Below are positions 1 to 10,861 of a DNA stretch of 64,000 nt, in pieces (within the stretch, counting starts at the first letter, position 1; every line of letters begins with the position of its first letter). Made by a program: the position numbers and the translations under genes. Source of the DNA: Hericium rajendrae (lineage: Eukaryota > Basidiomycota > Agaricomycetes > Russulales > Hericiaceae). The stretch lies in contig CM065883.1 in assembly GCA_033439255.1 (NCBI GenBank), positions 1,426,001-1,490,000 of the forward strand, given 5' to 3'. A model generated the notes under the pieces. The model was not told the origin of the DNA, did no database searches, and saw nothing but the letters and a program-made list of their open reading frames with translations.

Positions 1-790
1 CGCTCGCCCATCGGCACTCGTTCGTCCTGTACCATCCGAGCAGGTACCCACCACTCGTGTAACTACTACTGGTGCACCCAGCACGCGCCCACTCACCTAC
101 CCTCGTACAACACCCTCCAAGAGCGCACCCACCACTCGCACACCCATCGCACCCGCCACTCATACACCCGACCCTTCCGTCCAGCATCCTTCAAGATTGT
201 ACGCTCCCCAGATGCCAGGGATGGTGTACCTTTGTCGAACGACGTCAAAAAGGGCGCGCCCTCCACTGCAGGCGCGACCAAGCTCCGGTCTGAGGAGAAG
301 GAGTGCCCGCCCAAGGAGGAAGTCTCCTCGCTTGAAGAAGAGGACGATCTGATGGAATGCGTGTTTGAGCCAGAGGTAAGGTCTTTTTTTGTGCGAAGAT
401 CGAACATGTCTGATATTCCATCCCAGCTGCCTCTTTCCTCTGTGAACCGGTTTCTTCGACTATTTGTGAAGCAAGCTCGAACGGACAACGCAGTGAAATG
501 TGTATGTCCCATCTCATATATGGACGGCGACCCTCTCTAACTCTGTATGACAGGGGCTGATGGACAAATGCTGGGACATCATAGATCAGCATCTGGATGA
601 CGAAGTAGTGAAACGTCTTCGAGCGGCCAACGCTTCCAAGGAGCATAGAGATCTGCCATGGCCATTTCTGAGGCGCGTGCGCGCGAAGATGTTGTATAAA
701 GCAATCGACAAGGAAACCCCTCTTATGGATTTTGAAGACGCTTGTCGGGAGGACCTGGAAAAGCTCTTCTGTGCGGTTCCAAGCCACTAA
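1..790 (+). CDS. 3' part of an unrecognised gene
   Basis: One reading frame is open from base 1 to about 369. It continues through two short GT-AG introns (roughly 370-427 and 502-554) to a TAA at 788-790. The encoded N-terminal part is His/Thr/Arg rich, from the CACCC-type low-complexity DNA at 40-180. A Glu-rich stretch (KEEVSSLEEEDDLMECVFEPE) follows, then a compact helical-looking C-terminus (CWDIIDQHL, LPWPFLRRVRAKMLYKAI). I recognise no family. The start lies upstream of the window, so the gene is partial. The C-terminal exons look genuine because the splice phases agree; the low-complexity first part could instead be untranslated. Confidence 0.5.
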
Positions 791-1253
791 AGCCGATAGA
801 CGACAACTCTAAGTTGAAGATTTAGGATGGAAGGAATGAATTAGATGAGTGTAAGTCTGGCCTGCGGATATGAACCAGGCTACCTATGACTTCTATCAGG
901 AGGGACATTGAAACTTGAATATTCTACGTACATTACCATTACTTACTTATTCTCCCCGTGGCTTCCCCCAGGAAGGACATTGAACGCACTGATGATATCA
1001 CGCGCATTACTTATTTACCATCACTTATCTATCATACTATGCTATCTACTTATTCCCCCTTCTCACCAATATATACTGTGTAAACTTGATTGAATGGCCC
1101 GATCCTTGCGAACGTGAACAGAGCAGATGGAGACTGAGAGAATCTGCGTCGGACGAACTACAGAACTTTCCAAAAAGGGCATGAACATTACCGTTTTCGG
1201 CCTTCACTCTTCTTGCCTCTATCCCACGCGTCCTGGCCGCCCTGCTCTCAATC
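791..1253. other. intergenic stretch
   Basis: AT-richer sequence between the first gene's stop and the WKF-domain gene. It holds the 3' flank of one and the promoter of the other. I see no RNA gene, repeat or coding pattern. Confidence 0.5.
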
Positions 1254-2501
1254 ATGACAGTCTCGGAGCCCCGAGAACACATGAAGGAGAAGAAAGAGAA
1301 GCGGTTACCAGCTGAGGACGCCGTTGACGAAACTGCGAAACCCAAGAAGTCGAAGAAGCGTAAAGCCGAGCATTTGGGGGGCGCGATCGAGGATGCAGGT
1401 GCGGAGGTGAAGGAGAAGAGGAAGAAGAGGAAGAGGGATGTAGTCGAGGGGGCTGCAATGGTGCATGAGGATGAAGTGGATAAGTCGGAGAAGAAGAAAA
1501 AGCGGAAGCACAAGGAGAAGGGGCTCATCGTGACTTCCGTCGGTGAGGCAGAAGATTCGCAACCTGCAGAGGTGGATGAGGACGCAGTATGTGTCGAGCT
1601 TGATACCCATTTGAAGAAATTATCTGATACTATGTTAGCAGGAAGTTCTTCCGTCCGGGGGCAAGAAGCGGAAGCGCAAGCAGAGCACTCTCGAGGAGCC
1701 CGAACAACCTATCCCGGAAAAGAAAAGCAAGAAGTTCAAGGACAAGAAGACGCGTAGCACAGAACACGAGGGGAGTGACGGCGAGGACAAGAAGAAAAAG
1801 AAGAAGAAATCCGCTGCAAGCGAGACCGCAGACCAGTCCGACAAAGCTGCAAAGAAAGAGAAGAAAAGCAAGAAACGAAGCAGCACCACCGACCTCCCCA
1901 ATCCCGAGTCTGACGAGTCTCTATCCGATCAAGCTCGTAAGGGTACGCCGCCTTCACCTCTGTTAATTGATTGTCGGACTTATTTTTGATGATTTGACAG
2001 CGCTTTCGTACGCGTTCACCCAGTTCAGCGACCCGCCGAGCTGGAAGTTCAACAAGGCGCGGCAGAACTGGCTGCTCCGCAATATCTGGTCGGACAAAGC
2101 AGTGCGTCGCAGCGTTCTCAATTATGCATCTCTTTTTTGACGGTCATGTGCACCGCGTTAGATCCCCGATACCTACCTGCCACTCTCGACACGATACCTG
2201 GCGAACGTGCAAGGCGGCGTCCGCGAAGTACGTTGATCTCCTCCGCGCTTCAACAAATACATCTGACATACAATCGTCCGGTTAGAATCTCATCAAGACG
2301 TCCCGAACACATCTTGATGCCGCGCTTCCATCTGAGGAGGTGCAGACTGAGACAAAGACAGCAGAGGCCAAGGCGGCATCTGACGGCGCCAAACCAGACA
2401 CAGATGCGGATGCGACAGATGCTCCGGGCGCATCGTCTGTGGACGCGGGCATAGCGCGGCTGAGAGCACAGACTATCCTAGATGCTTTAGATGCCAACTA
2501 A
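1254..2501 (+). CDS. WKF-domain protein (C7orf50-like)
   Basis: A Lys-rich nuclear or nucleolar-type protein. It starts MTVSEPREHMKEKKEK and has long KKKRK-type basic runs with acidic patches. A small conserved domain then carries the diagnostic PPSWKFNKARQNWLLRNIW motif (WKF domain, formerly DUF2373; human relative C7orf50). An intron at about 1587-1641 (GTATGT...TTAGCAG) keeps phase and joins two Lys-rich exons. Further introns follow the basic region and split the C-terminal domain. The tail is Ala/Asp rich and ends DALDAN before TAA. The family's function is poorly known, and a link to ribosome biogenesis is only an inference from relatives and the basic composition. Confidence 0.75.
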
Positions 2502-2770
2502 TCCGCAATATCATTTTCATTTGGGCGATGTCGATGGCGTTTCAAAGTTCCGTCTGCGGATATCATATCTTGACAAGTTAGTAACGGAACATGACAGTAC
2601 GAGCGCATCGCACACGAGATATAGCAACAATGGCTGAACAGCATGCATTTCAACGCTACCAGTAGAGAAGTTACATGTTGATTTCGACTGGTTATGTACC
2701 GATAGCGGACGGGAAAACAATCACAGCTAACAGTAAGACGACATTGGTTTCTTCGATCAAAACATCAGCC

Positions 2771-4953
2771 TCAAGTCGTCGCAGCGACCCGCGCAGCAGC
2801 CGGAATAACGACGCTCGGCTGCACCTGTGCACCCAAACCACTCTTCAACTTCAATCCAGCAAGAGAGCCCAGCACAGAGCGCGGCTGCTCGACGACAGAT
2901 CCGAGCAGGCCTTCGAACTGGGCCCGCGCGACGTTGATGGCGCGCTTGTCGACCAGCCGGGGCTCGCCCTGCAGCCTAGTCTTCGGGGCGACCGCGCCCT
3001 GCCCGACGAGGCCCAGCTGCTCATCGTTCCAGATCGGCGTGACGCTCTCCCTCGTCTCCATGCCGACGCCGCAGCGGCCACCGATGGCAGCCCAGTCCGC
3101 CTCGCGCTTGATGTTGAGCTTGGTGAAGGCATCATCGACCGCGGCGACGACGCGCTCGAGCTGCTGGACTGTGTGGCCCGGGGTAATGGTGAACCGGAGA
3201 CGCTCCTCGCCACGGGCGACCGTGGGGAAGTTGATCGCCTGCACATAGATGTTGTGGTGCTGCAGGAGGTAGTCCGAGGCGTCCTTAGCCTGTGCGGCAT
3301 CACCGATGAGAACGGGGACGATGTGGCTGGGGCCGGGAACGACGGGGATGCCGCGGTCAGCGAAGCGCTTCTTGATATCGCGGACATTGTACTGCATCAA
3401 CTGGCGGTCACCATTGAACTCCTTCTGGTAGATAATCGACGCGTGAGCGCCGGAGACCGTGACCGGAGGAAGTGAGGTCGTGAAGATGAAACCAGCGGCA
3501 TAGGACCTGATCATGTCCACGAAGCGGGAGGAACCAGCGATGTATCCACCGACGGCACCGTAGGCCTTGCCCAGGGTACCTGTGATGATGTCCACGCGAT
3601 CCATGACGGTACCCGGAATGGGATCCGGAGATTGACCGGCAGCCTTGTGCGCCTCGTAATCGAGATGCTCCGCGACACCTGCGCCACGGGGTCCGTAAAG
3701 ACCGACAGCGTGAACCTAAAATGAAAAGGCGATTAGACATTCCCTCGATGGGGAAACAGAAGATGGCAAACGAACCTCGTCCAGGAAAGTGATGGCGCCG
3801 TACTTCTCAGCGAGATCGCAGATCTCGGAAATGGGACCAACACTGCCGCACATGGAGTAGACACTCTCGAACGCGATAATCTTCGGCGTGTCCTTCGGCC
3901 ACTGCTTCAGCTTATTCTCCAAGTCCTCCAAATCGTTGTGTTTCCATATGACCTTCTTCGCATTGAGTGACGTATTCCCTGTATCATCGACGCATGGTTG
4001 GATGAATCAGAGAAGTAGACGCAGCCCGGAAGCTTTGAACCGAGCGTCGAAAGCGTGGCGTCATTGGCTACATAACAGGAAGAAAAGACTAACGCCGCCG
4101 GCTTCCGGTGAAGTGAAGCTAGCTCCTTCTCGAGATTGAGATGCCAGGAGCCGTTACCGGCTATATTCCGAGTTCCGCCAGCACCATGGCCGTACTTGTC
4201 GAGCGCGCGACTGGGAGGAAAAAGTAAGACGGTGAAAAATCAAGATCGTATTAACGCTTGCTTACTGCATGGTCTCGAGAACGACGGGATTATTCCCCAT
4301 GCCGAGGTAGTCATTGGCGCACCAGACTTCGACCTCCGCATTGGGATCAGCGGTATGCGCGACGGGGAACTTAGCGGCAAGCCTGTTGATGTTATTGAAG
4401 TAGCGGTAGGAACTGTCGTCGTGCTTTTTCTGCAGCTCGGCACTGTAGAACTGCTCGTAGTCGAATGCGCCATGATGAGCGGCGGTAGACTTGGCCTCGG
4501 GGGACGGCTTGGCAGCATGGAAGGGGCACCCGGCAGGAGCGGGGCTCGCTGCCCTAGAAGTGGAAGGGGTGCTCGCGGCCTTCGCGACCTTTGCTGCGTC
4601 CCTCTGCTTCTTGGCTGCGGAGAGGTCGTCGGCCATTTTCGCAGCAGCGAGGGCCTTGCTCGCATGGGGGCACTTGCTCATGTCGTCGGAGGCGATGTTT
4701 ACACCTTTGGCGCGGTGAATCTGGTTAACGTCCGCGTTGCCGGCGACGCTGGCATAGCCGTTGACCATCTGGCCGGAGCGCATAGCGAGAGCAGGGCCCA
4801 TGACGGGGCATCCGGCGGCCTTCTCCGTGAGCTTGGAGATGGACGGATAGCGCGGCGACGACGCGGTGCAAAGAGTGCGCAGAGTGGAGGTCTTTGTGCG
4901 ACTAAGGAAGGGCAGGAAGCCTTGAACCTGGCGAGCGAGGAGAGCTTGTCCAT
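2771..4953 (-). CDS. HEM1: 5-aminolevulinate synthase, mitochondrial
   Basis: Condenses glycine with succinyl-CoA to 5-aminolevulinate, the first step of haem synthesis in the mitochondrial matrix; PLP-dependent. The leader starts [11 protein letters not shown] and contains several Cys-Pro haem-regulatory motifs (GCPVMGP, KCPHAS, GCPFHA). The core shows [25 protein letters not shown], the [13 protein letters not shown] segment, and the PLP-lysine region [14 protein letters not shown]. Two introns, about 4211-4265 and 3716-3775, leave three exons and roughly 690 residues. Two apparent one-base deletions interrupt the frame. One is in a C run (plus-strand GGG 4910-4912), between FKASCP and FLSRTK. 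The other is at 3963-3964, between IRHS and NAKK. Neither can be removed as a plausible intron. As this gene is essential and normally single-copy, I take them as sequence errors. Confidence 0.93.
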
Positions 4954-5123
4954 GGTTGCGTTGGGGGGGAGAGTGAGGGGCAGGATGGAGACAAGATACC
5001 AAGCTTTAGCTTTTTAATACACGGCCTGCGCCGACAAAATCCTCGCATCCTCATTGGCTGGCACCGCCGTCACATGATTCAGCACTCCGATTTACAGGAC
5101 CTGCCATTTCCGGTCGTAAGTAG

Positions 5124-7069
5124 CTACGCCTTTCCCATCACCGCGAGACAGCTCTCAATCACGTCCAGAGCAATCCCAGCCTCCTCCTCTGTTACATTCA
5201 AACTCGGCACCAGCCTCACACAGTCCTTCCCCGCCGTCAGTAACAGCACCCCACGCTCCCGCGCAAGCTCGACCAGCCGGGCGGGATCGCCGTCTCTTTT
5301 GAGCCCCAACCCAAGGATCAGGCCTCGGCCTCGGATGATCGGTTGCACCAGTTCCGGGAACCATTTAGGCAGCTGATCCAGTCGTCCGATGATGTACGCA
5401 GACGTCTCCATAAGATGCGAAACAAACTGCTGCTCGCTCAGCCGGCTCAGGACATGATGTCCAAGCGCGCATGCAAGGGGCGATCCTCCGAATGTCGTCC
5501 CATGTGTACCTGAAAGACCAGTACCATGGTTTCATTCCATTGCGCTCTCAGACTCATGTGAACATTCCGAATTCCGTTGTGACACGTACCTGCAGTCATG
5601 GTCTTAGCCACTGCATCCCGCATGAGAATGGCTCCAATTGGGTATCCGTTTGCCAGAGGCTTCGCCATTGTCACGATATCCGGATGGCAATCAACCGGCC
5701 ATATCGAATGAGCCCACAACGATCCGGTCCTGTACAAACCACACTGCACGGAGAATTGGCGTCAGCAATCCGAAATCACCCATTGGCCTGAGGGCGAACA
5801 AGCAAGCGCTCCGGCCACTGTTCCATGCTGAACGGAGGACACGTCGAGACCGTCTTACGCGGGCCCCGACCGGGGCAACCCGCGCCAATTCCGAGTCTTC
5901 GCGCCTTCCTTCGCCTTCTTCCCCAGCGGCCGCAACGCCTCGTGCAGTGAGAATGGAAGCAAACACCCCCCACAACAAAGCCGTAGTGCCATCGGAGATG
6001 CGGAACATCTCTGGTCAACAAGGCTGACGAACTCACCTGAATCTCATCATAGATCACCACAGCCCCGACCTCCCTCGCCCTCTCCACCATTGCCTTGACC
6101 CAGCTCACCTCAGGCGTATTGATCCCGCCCTCGCCTTGGATGGGCTCCATGATCACCGCGCACGTATCCTCGCCGATCAGCTCGTGCAAGCCCTCCGCGC
6201 GATTCAGCGTCCCGACGCGCACCCCTGGTATGAGCGGCGCAAACGGCGCCTGGTACTTCGCGTTCGCAGTGACGCTCAGCGCACCAAGGCTGCGCCCGTG
6301 GAACGACTGCTCGAAACACACGATGGCGTGCTTCGCGGGCCCACCGCGCGCCTTGCCCACCGAGCGCGCGACCTTGAGCGCGCCCTCGTTCGCCTCGGTG
6401 CCGGTGTTCGCGAAGAAGACCTTGGCGCCGGGCGCGTCCGCGTCCGCGGGCGTGTCGTGCGCGAAGCCGAGGCCGCCGGCGGCCTGCGTGAGCGTGACGA
6501 GCTGCGCGGCGAGGACCGCGGCGTGCTCATGGTGGTATGCGTTGGACGTGTGCAGTAGTTTACTCGCTTGTTCGTGCAGGACCTGCGCGCATGAATGAAT
6601 GAGATCGTTTGCATGGACATTGAGTACCGCAGCACGGACCTTTGCCACGCCCTCGTCTGCGTGCCCGAGCGCGTTGACTGCGATGCCTGCGGTGAAGTCG
6701 AGATACTTGCGCCCGTCCATGTCCCATATCCAGATGCCCTTCGCGTGGTCCATCACGAGGGGCGGCCGGGCGTACACCGGGAGGATGTACTTCTCCGCGA
6801 GGGCGAGCACCTCGCGCGTGCGGTCGGTCTGGGTCGGCGCCGGGATGGGGTGCGTGGGCGCGACGTATGCGGTGTTCGGTGCGCTGGGGATGGCGGGGTG
6901 TGGCCGGGGCGAAGACTATATTTCGTTGGCGTGAGTGGAGTCGGTTCGTGAAAGGATGAGCTAGGTGAACGTACCTCAGCATGAATCTCCTTCGACGCGG
7001 AGGACGAGTAACGGACGGGCGCGGAGCGACCCGGCACAGGCGCGCATATCGCGGAATAGAGCGCAACAT
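5124..7069 (-). CDS. ARG8: acetylornithine aminotransferase, mitochondrial
   Basis: PLP enzyme of arginine synthesis, converting N-acetylglutamate semialdehyde to N-acetylornithine in mitochondria. The start MLRSIPRYARLCR is an Arg-rich presequence. Exon 1 ends at about 6975, and an intron to about 6884 (acceptor CCCCAG) keeps the frame into EVLALAEKYILPVYARPPL. Family motifs are FTAGIAVNALGH, ANTGTEANEGALKVAR, SFHGRSLGAL, IMEPIQGEGG, VIYDEIQCG and the PLP lysine in VTMAKPLANGYPIGA. A long intron of about 290 nt (about 5745-6033) splits YDEIQ from CGLYRTG. A short one precedes GTHGTTFGGSPLACA. The C-terminus ends MGKA. It lies head-to-tail with ALAS, 170 bp away; both products are mitochondrial. 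GIAVNALGH favours ARG8 over ornithine aminotransferase. Confidence 0.92.
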
Positions 7070-7751
7070 GGCTTCTAAATAGTCTGTGCTTGAAACCAAG
7101 AAAGACAGTCTTATCCTCTGGGTGTCTGGTCAGAGTCGACTGGACAGTGATACTGCGGCCTGGAAAGAGCAGTTAGTGCCTGACAGCGCTTTTATGGGCC
7201 TGGCTAGAAGGATGTGGGCTGCTGGACACCTGAGGTACTCGCTTCAGAGATGAAACCAACTTGCTATAAGGCCTTGAGCGAGAGGAGTGGTGGGCTTGAC
7301 TCACCTGCAGCGTACTGGAGAATTGTCGAGTTCAAGACGCTGGAGAAGGGAGGTCCTTGTCCATAGGCGCCCGGAGTCGGGGAAGATAAGATTAGAATCA
7401 AGCGCTCGCAAAATCTGTTCCTTGAAATGTAGAACCGATAGCGCAGAAAAACATGAACTGGTAATAAGTGCATAGCATTCGAATCGTAGAACGAGTATGT
7501 AGACATAGAGATAGAATGAAGTACCATCAGGCCTAATGACTAAGATTTTCTGGAGAAAGGCAAGAATCAGCGTATATGGTGGGGGACACGAAGACGTGAC
7601 AAGCGCTGAGTGCCTCACGCGGAATCGCTAAGGCTCATGGCCATTTGTACCTGAGACTCCGAAAACCATCGGAATCGACACAACTAAGGAAGCTCTAAAG
7701 GATGGTCGGGCCAGATTTCTCAAAATCCAAAATTTTCGGTTTTTCAACATG

Positions 7752-7996
7752 GATTTGGCGCTTTTCAATCACGTGATTGTATTAATAATCATCACATGAC
7801 TTCACGAAATGGGTTGCAGGGAACGGCAGAGGATGTCGAATGTGTCTACACATGGCCCTTGGAGCCTTCTGCAGGGATAAATTCAGCCCTGCATCTAACC
7901 ACAAAGAACTAATTTGTGTGTACATCGAAGGCAGCAAAATTCATGCTCGGAAGGTTGAAAGAAAAGTCGGTCATCCTTGGCCGATTTGGCGCTTTT
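7752..7996 (+). repeat. direct repeat GATTTGGCGCTTTT, two copies
   Basis: An identical 14-mer occurs at 7752-7765 and 7983-7996, 231 bp apart. It includes TTTGGCGC, which fits the E2F/DP-type consensus. The first copy abuts the CACGTG palindrome; the second abuts the telomere-like units. Confidence 0.6.
7766..7779. promoter_or_regulatory. 14-bp palindrome CAATCACGTGATTG (E-box)
   Basis: Perfect inverted repeat centred on CACGTG, the core bound by bHLH/bZIP-type factors. It lies about 700 bp upstream of the ARG8 start. Function is inferred only from the motif. Confidence 0.4.
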
Positions 7997-7997
7997 A

Positions 7998-8013
7998 TTA
8001 GGGTTAGGGTTAG
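7998..8013 (+). repeat. interstitial telomere-like TTAGGG units
   Basis: TTAGGGTTAGGGTTAG: two full units plus four bases, in the middle of a gene-rich region. Too short to be a telomere; it may mark an old repair event or be chance. Confidence 0.5.
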
Positions 8014-8191
8014 AAAACCTGAAACAGCGGATTTGGACGTTTCAGGGTCACTTTGCATAACAAAATTTCAATTTCAGGCCCTGCGGGGCTGTCGTTCAGC
8101 TTGACATGAAGAGATGTCCCCCACCATACGCAAAACTACACTGCCGTCGTTCCATGCTTTCATTCCATGGACTGTTTTCACACAATACAGC

Positions 8192-9652
8192 TTAATCGCG
8201 GCTCCGGCTCGAGCTCCTAGAGCTCACACTCATCGATGACCCAGAGCTCACAGAGCGCCTTCTGCGAGGCGGGGGTGACATAGAAGTATCCGAAGGGGTG
8301 CGGCCACGGACACTCCTACGGGGCGACAGAGCCGAAGGCGAGCGACCACGGCGGGGAGGTGACGGAGAGGCACGGCGGCGCACAGGCGAAGGCGAGCGGC
8401 CACCACGTCGAGGAGGGGGAGATGCCGACACGCGACGAGGGGAGGGTGAGTACGGCCGGCGGCGACGAGCAGGCGGAGAGTACGACGGGCGCCGCGTATC
8501 GGGCGGTGGCGAAGACTGCTCGTCGTGCGAACGAGGGGGAGGGGGTGGTGAGCGGGAAGGAGACCGTGAGATGGAACGACCGCGGCGAGGCGGCGACGGA
8601 GAGATGGGACGGCCGCGGCGAGGTGGCGACGGAGAGAGGCGACGGCGCATGTGCGGTGGGGACGCCCCGTCACGGAACTCACGGCGGGGAGGCGAGCGCG
8701 ATTCGAAACGGCGGCGACGGCGGGGAGGCGGTGACGGCGAACGCGACAACGGGCGACGGCGACTGGGCGGTGCCTCATCCATGTCGATATCACGGGGCGG
8801 ACCACGACGAGGCGGGCTCCGGCTTCGACGGTCGCGGTAATCCCTGGGGGCGCCCCGATCTCTGTCACGGCCAAACGAAGGCGGCGGCGGCGGCGGCATC
8901 CGTCGTCTGTCTTCATCGTCAACATGATTCTTCCGGCGCTCCTTCATCTCTTTCCGCCTTTTGTCTTCTTCTCTCCGTCTCAGCCTATCACGTTCTTTCC
9001 GCTCCAGCTCCCACTTCTCTTTCTGCTCCTGCATCCTCTTCCGCTCCTCCTCACGCTGCTGTTCTCGCTCTTCGCGCTGCACCATACGCTTGAGACGTTG
9101 CTCCTCCTGCTTCTCTCTGTCGAAGGCGTCTCCTTCTGTGTAATCAGACCGGGTACCCAGCGCGGCGGCCATCTTGCTGAGTTCCGCCTTTTTTGCAGCG
9201 GCAATTGCATGCGTGTCAGAAGGCTTCAAGGACTTTCCCGATGAGACAGGGACCATAGTCTTCAGCAACCTCTCACGAAGCTCCACGACTTGTTTCTCGA
9301 TCACTTCCCCATCGACCCTAAATGGACTAATATTAGTAAACAATATCAATGTTGGTGTATGGGGGACGTACTCTTCATCCTCCAGCTGAAGCTGAAGCTC
9401 AAGACACTTCACTTCCACTTTCCGCTGCCTCTCATGCTCCAGGATAGCCCCGTCCGGCTCTCTGTGCTTGGGAGGGGCTGTATCCCAGGCACTTGCACGA
9501 TCAGCCGGTGTCTCGTGGATTCGGAGAGTCGAAAGGTTTCGAACTACGTAACCATTTGTACCACTATAGAAAGTCGTCAGTTATGGCTGTGAAGAGAGGA
9601 GGAAATAACCGTACCTTCCACGCGGTGTGGTGAGACCAATACCGTTGTACAT
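8192..9652 (-). CDS. CWC21: Cwc21/SRRM2-like spliceosome protein
   Basis: The start [22 protein letters not shown] is the hallmark N-terminus of Cwc21 and SRRM2, which sits near the catalytic centre of the spliceosome and contacts Prp8 and Snu114 in yeast. The cwf21 domain follows (EKQVVELRERLL). Next come a long charged coiled coil rich in Glu, Arg and Lys (residues roughly 130-230), a poly-Pro patch, and a 200-residue RS/SPPRR tail ending SSSRSRD. Introns lie near the start (GTACGG...CTATAG) and at about 9318-9371. The RS tail is longer than in yeast Cwc21 and resembles animal SRRM2. Its repetitive DNA gives misleading open frames on the plus strand. Confidence 0.9.
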
Positions 9653-9903
9653 GACTGTCGGTGACTGAGGTGGTGGGCTGTGGCGAAGAGCGCCACCGTG
9701 ACTTAGCGCTCACTCTAGCGGAGTCCCAACCAGTGGCTGAGAATCGTTGAATAGATTGATCGTTTGATCAGTCACCCTCCTAGACTCACAGGTAAACTTG
9801 GGTTTTGGCTTCCATGATGCAGCATCAGCAATGAACGTTATTCCAAGGTCTATATCATTTGCAGATAATCTAATCTATAGATCTATCAAGGTGAAATTGA
9901 AGA

Positions 9904-10733
9904 TTACAGCTTATATGGATGGAAATGGGGGTCCGAGATGAATTTCTGGTATCCTGGTCGCGCGAGTGACTTGATAGCAACCCGTTTGTCCATTTCTATA
10001 TCTTCTATCAGGGCCTCTGATCATGTGCAGTCAGTGAGGTGAATGGGTACAGGTGTGAAAGGAAAGCGACAAACCCCTGGAGGTATAATCAAGCTCTGGG
10101 CGTATGTAGCCCAGGACAACCGCGCGCATCTCATGTCCATAGAAATCCGACTTGAAGTCGTGCATGATATGTATTTCCTGAACAAAAAATGAGCCATCGT
10201 TTGTACTAGGTAATGCGGCTACGCACAGCCGTCAACTGTTTATTCTTGTAGAATGGGTTCCAGCCCAAGCTCATGACCATCGGATATACCTTCGTATCTT
10301 CTTCTGAAAGTCGATTGGACGCATCCTTTACACCTGATACCTGGCCGAAGCCGAAGTATACGCCAGGCTGACAGACGCTGCTCATGGGCGTTATCGACTC
10401 GTCAGGAAGGTTTGCTGGAAGAGATGAGGTCAATTGCTGATAGCACGGGGCGAAGTACTGCGCACCAGTGGGACATCCCAAATCTTTACCACCACGTCCG
10501 AAACCTCGCTGTACAGCGCCAGACAAATTGACAGGAAACGGTAGTTGAGGTGTGTCTGGACCGACAATCTCTGGTCGCGAATTCCGAAATGTCTTCGTCT
10601 GCACCGGTGCATCCGGCCGCGCGCTCTCGGGCAGCGACTGTATGTCTTTCGCGGTTTTTCCTAGTCCCTCCGACATGGGAAACTTGGATAGTACGAAGTC
10701 ACGGAAAGAAAGGAGAGTGTTCGCAATGTCCAT
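9904..10733 (-). CDS. FMN1: riboflavin kinase
   Basis: Phosphorylates riboflavin to FMN using ATP. The flavokinase domain begins at RPEIVGPDTPQLPFPVNLSGAVQRGFGRGGKDLG and continues through GCPTANLPDE, GVYFGFGQV, YPMVMSLGWNPFYKNK, VEIHIMHDF, DFYGHEMRAVVLGYIRPE and REALIEDIEMDK. Three introns split it: one inside GCPT/ANLP, one after NKQLTA, and one before EALIED. It ends HFHPYKL, TAA at 9904-9906. About 50 residues precede the catalytic core. It is divergent from TAF8, with only 128 bp between starts. Confidence 0.93.
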
Positions 10734-10861
10734 AGACGGCTGTTGATGAGAACGATCTGGAGAGCCTGACTCGGGTTGGACTCGGGATATCAGACAAGCT
10801 GACGTACGATCCCGCGAGTCAGCAAAGTCGCCGCGTCTTGTCTTGTAACTTCACCACAACC

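Larger units (their letters stand above)
7070..8191. other. 1.1-kb intergenic region with repeats
   Basis: No supported gene. It contains a 14-bp palindrome with a CACGTG core, a repeated 14-mer, and two and a half TTAGGG units, all listed separately. The rest holds promoter sequence of the ARG8 gene and the 3' flank of the Cwc21-like gene. Confidence 0.5.

Noticed and set aside
40-180. CACCC-rich tract as a CRISPR or minisatellite array
   Set aside because: Units are irregular, with no constant repeat and spacer; simple low-complexity sequence.
4901-4932. A 26-nt intron (GTTCAAG...CCTTAG) explaining the first ALAS frame break
   Set aside because: It would keep the frame, but 26 nt is shorter than spliceosomal introns allow, and it would delete a conserved-looking leader segment.
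6972-7069. Frameshift in the ARG8 presequence
   Set aside because: Using the CCCCAG acceptor at about 6884 instead of the nearer ATATAG restores the frame without any base change.
7998-8013. TTAGGG repeats as evidence of a chromosome end
   Set aside because: Only two and a half units, flanked on both sides by ordinary housekeeping genes.
8298-9093. Long plus-strand open frames rich in Gly, Arg and Glu
   Set aside because: They are the reverse reading of the RS/SPPRR repeats of the Cwc21-like gene, a composition effect.
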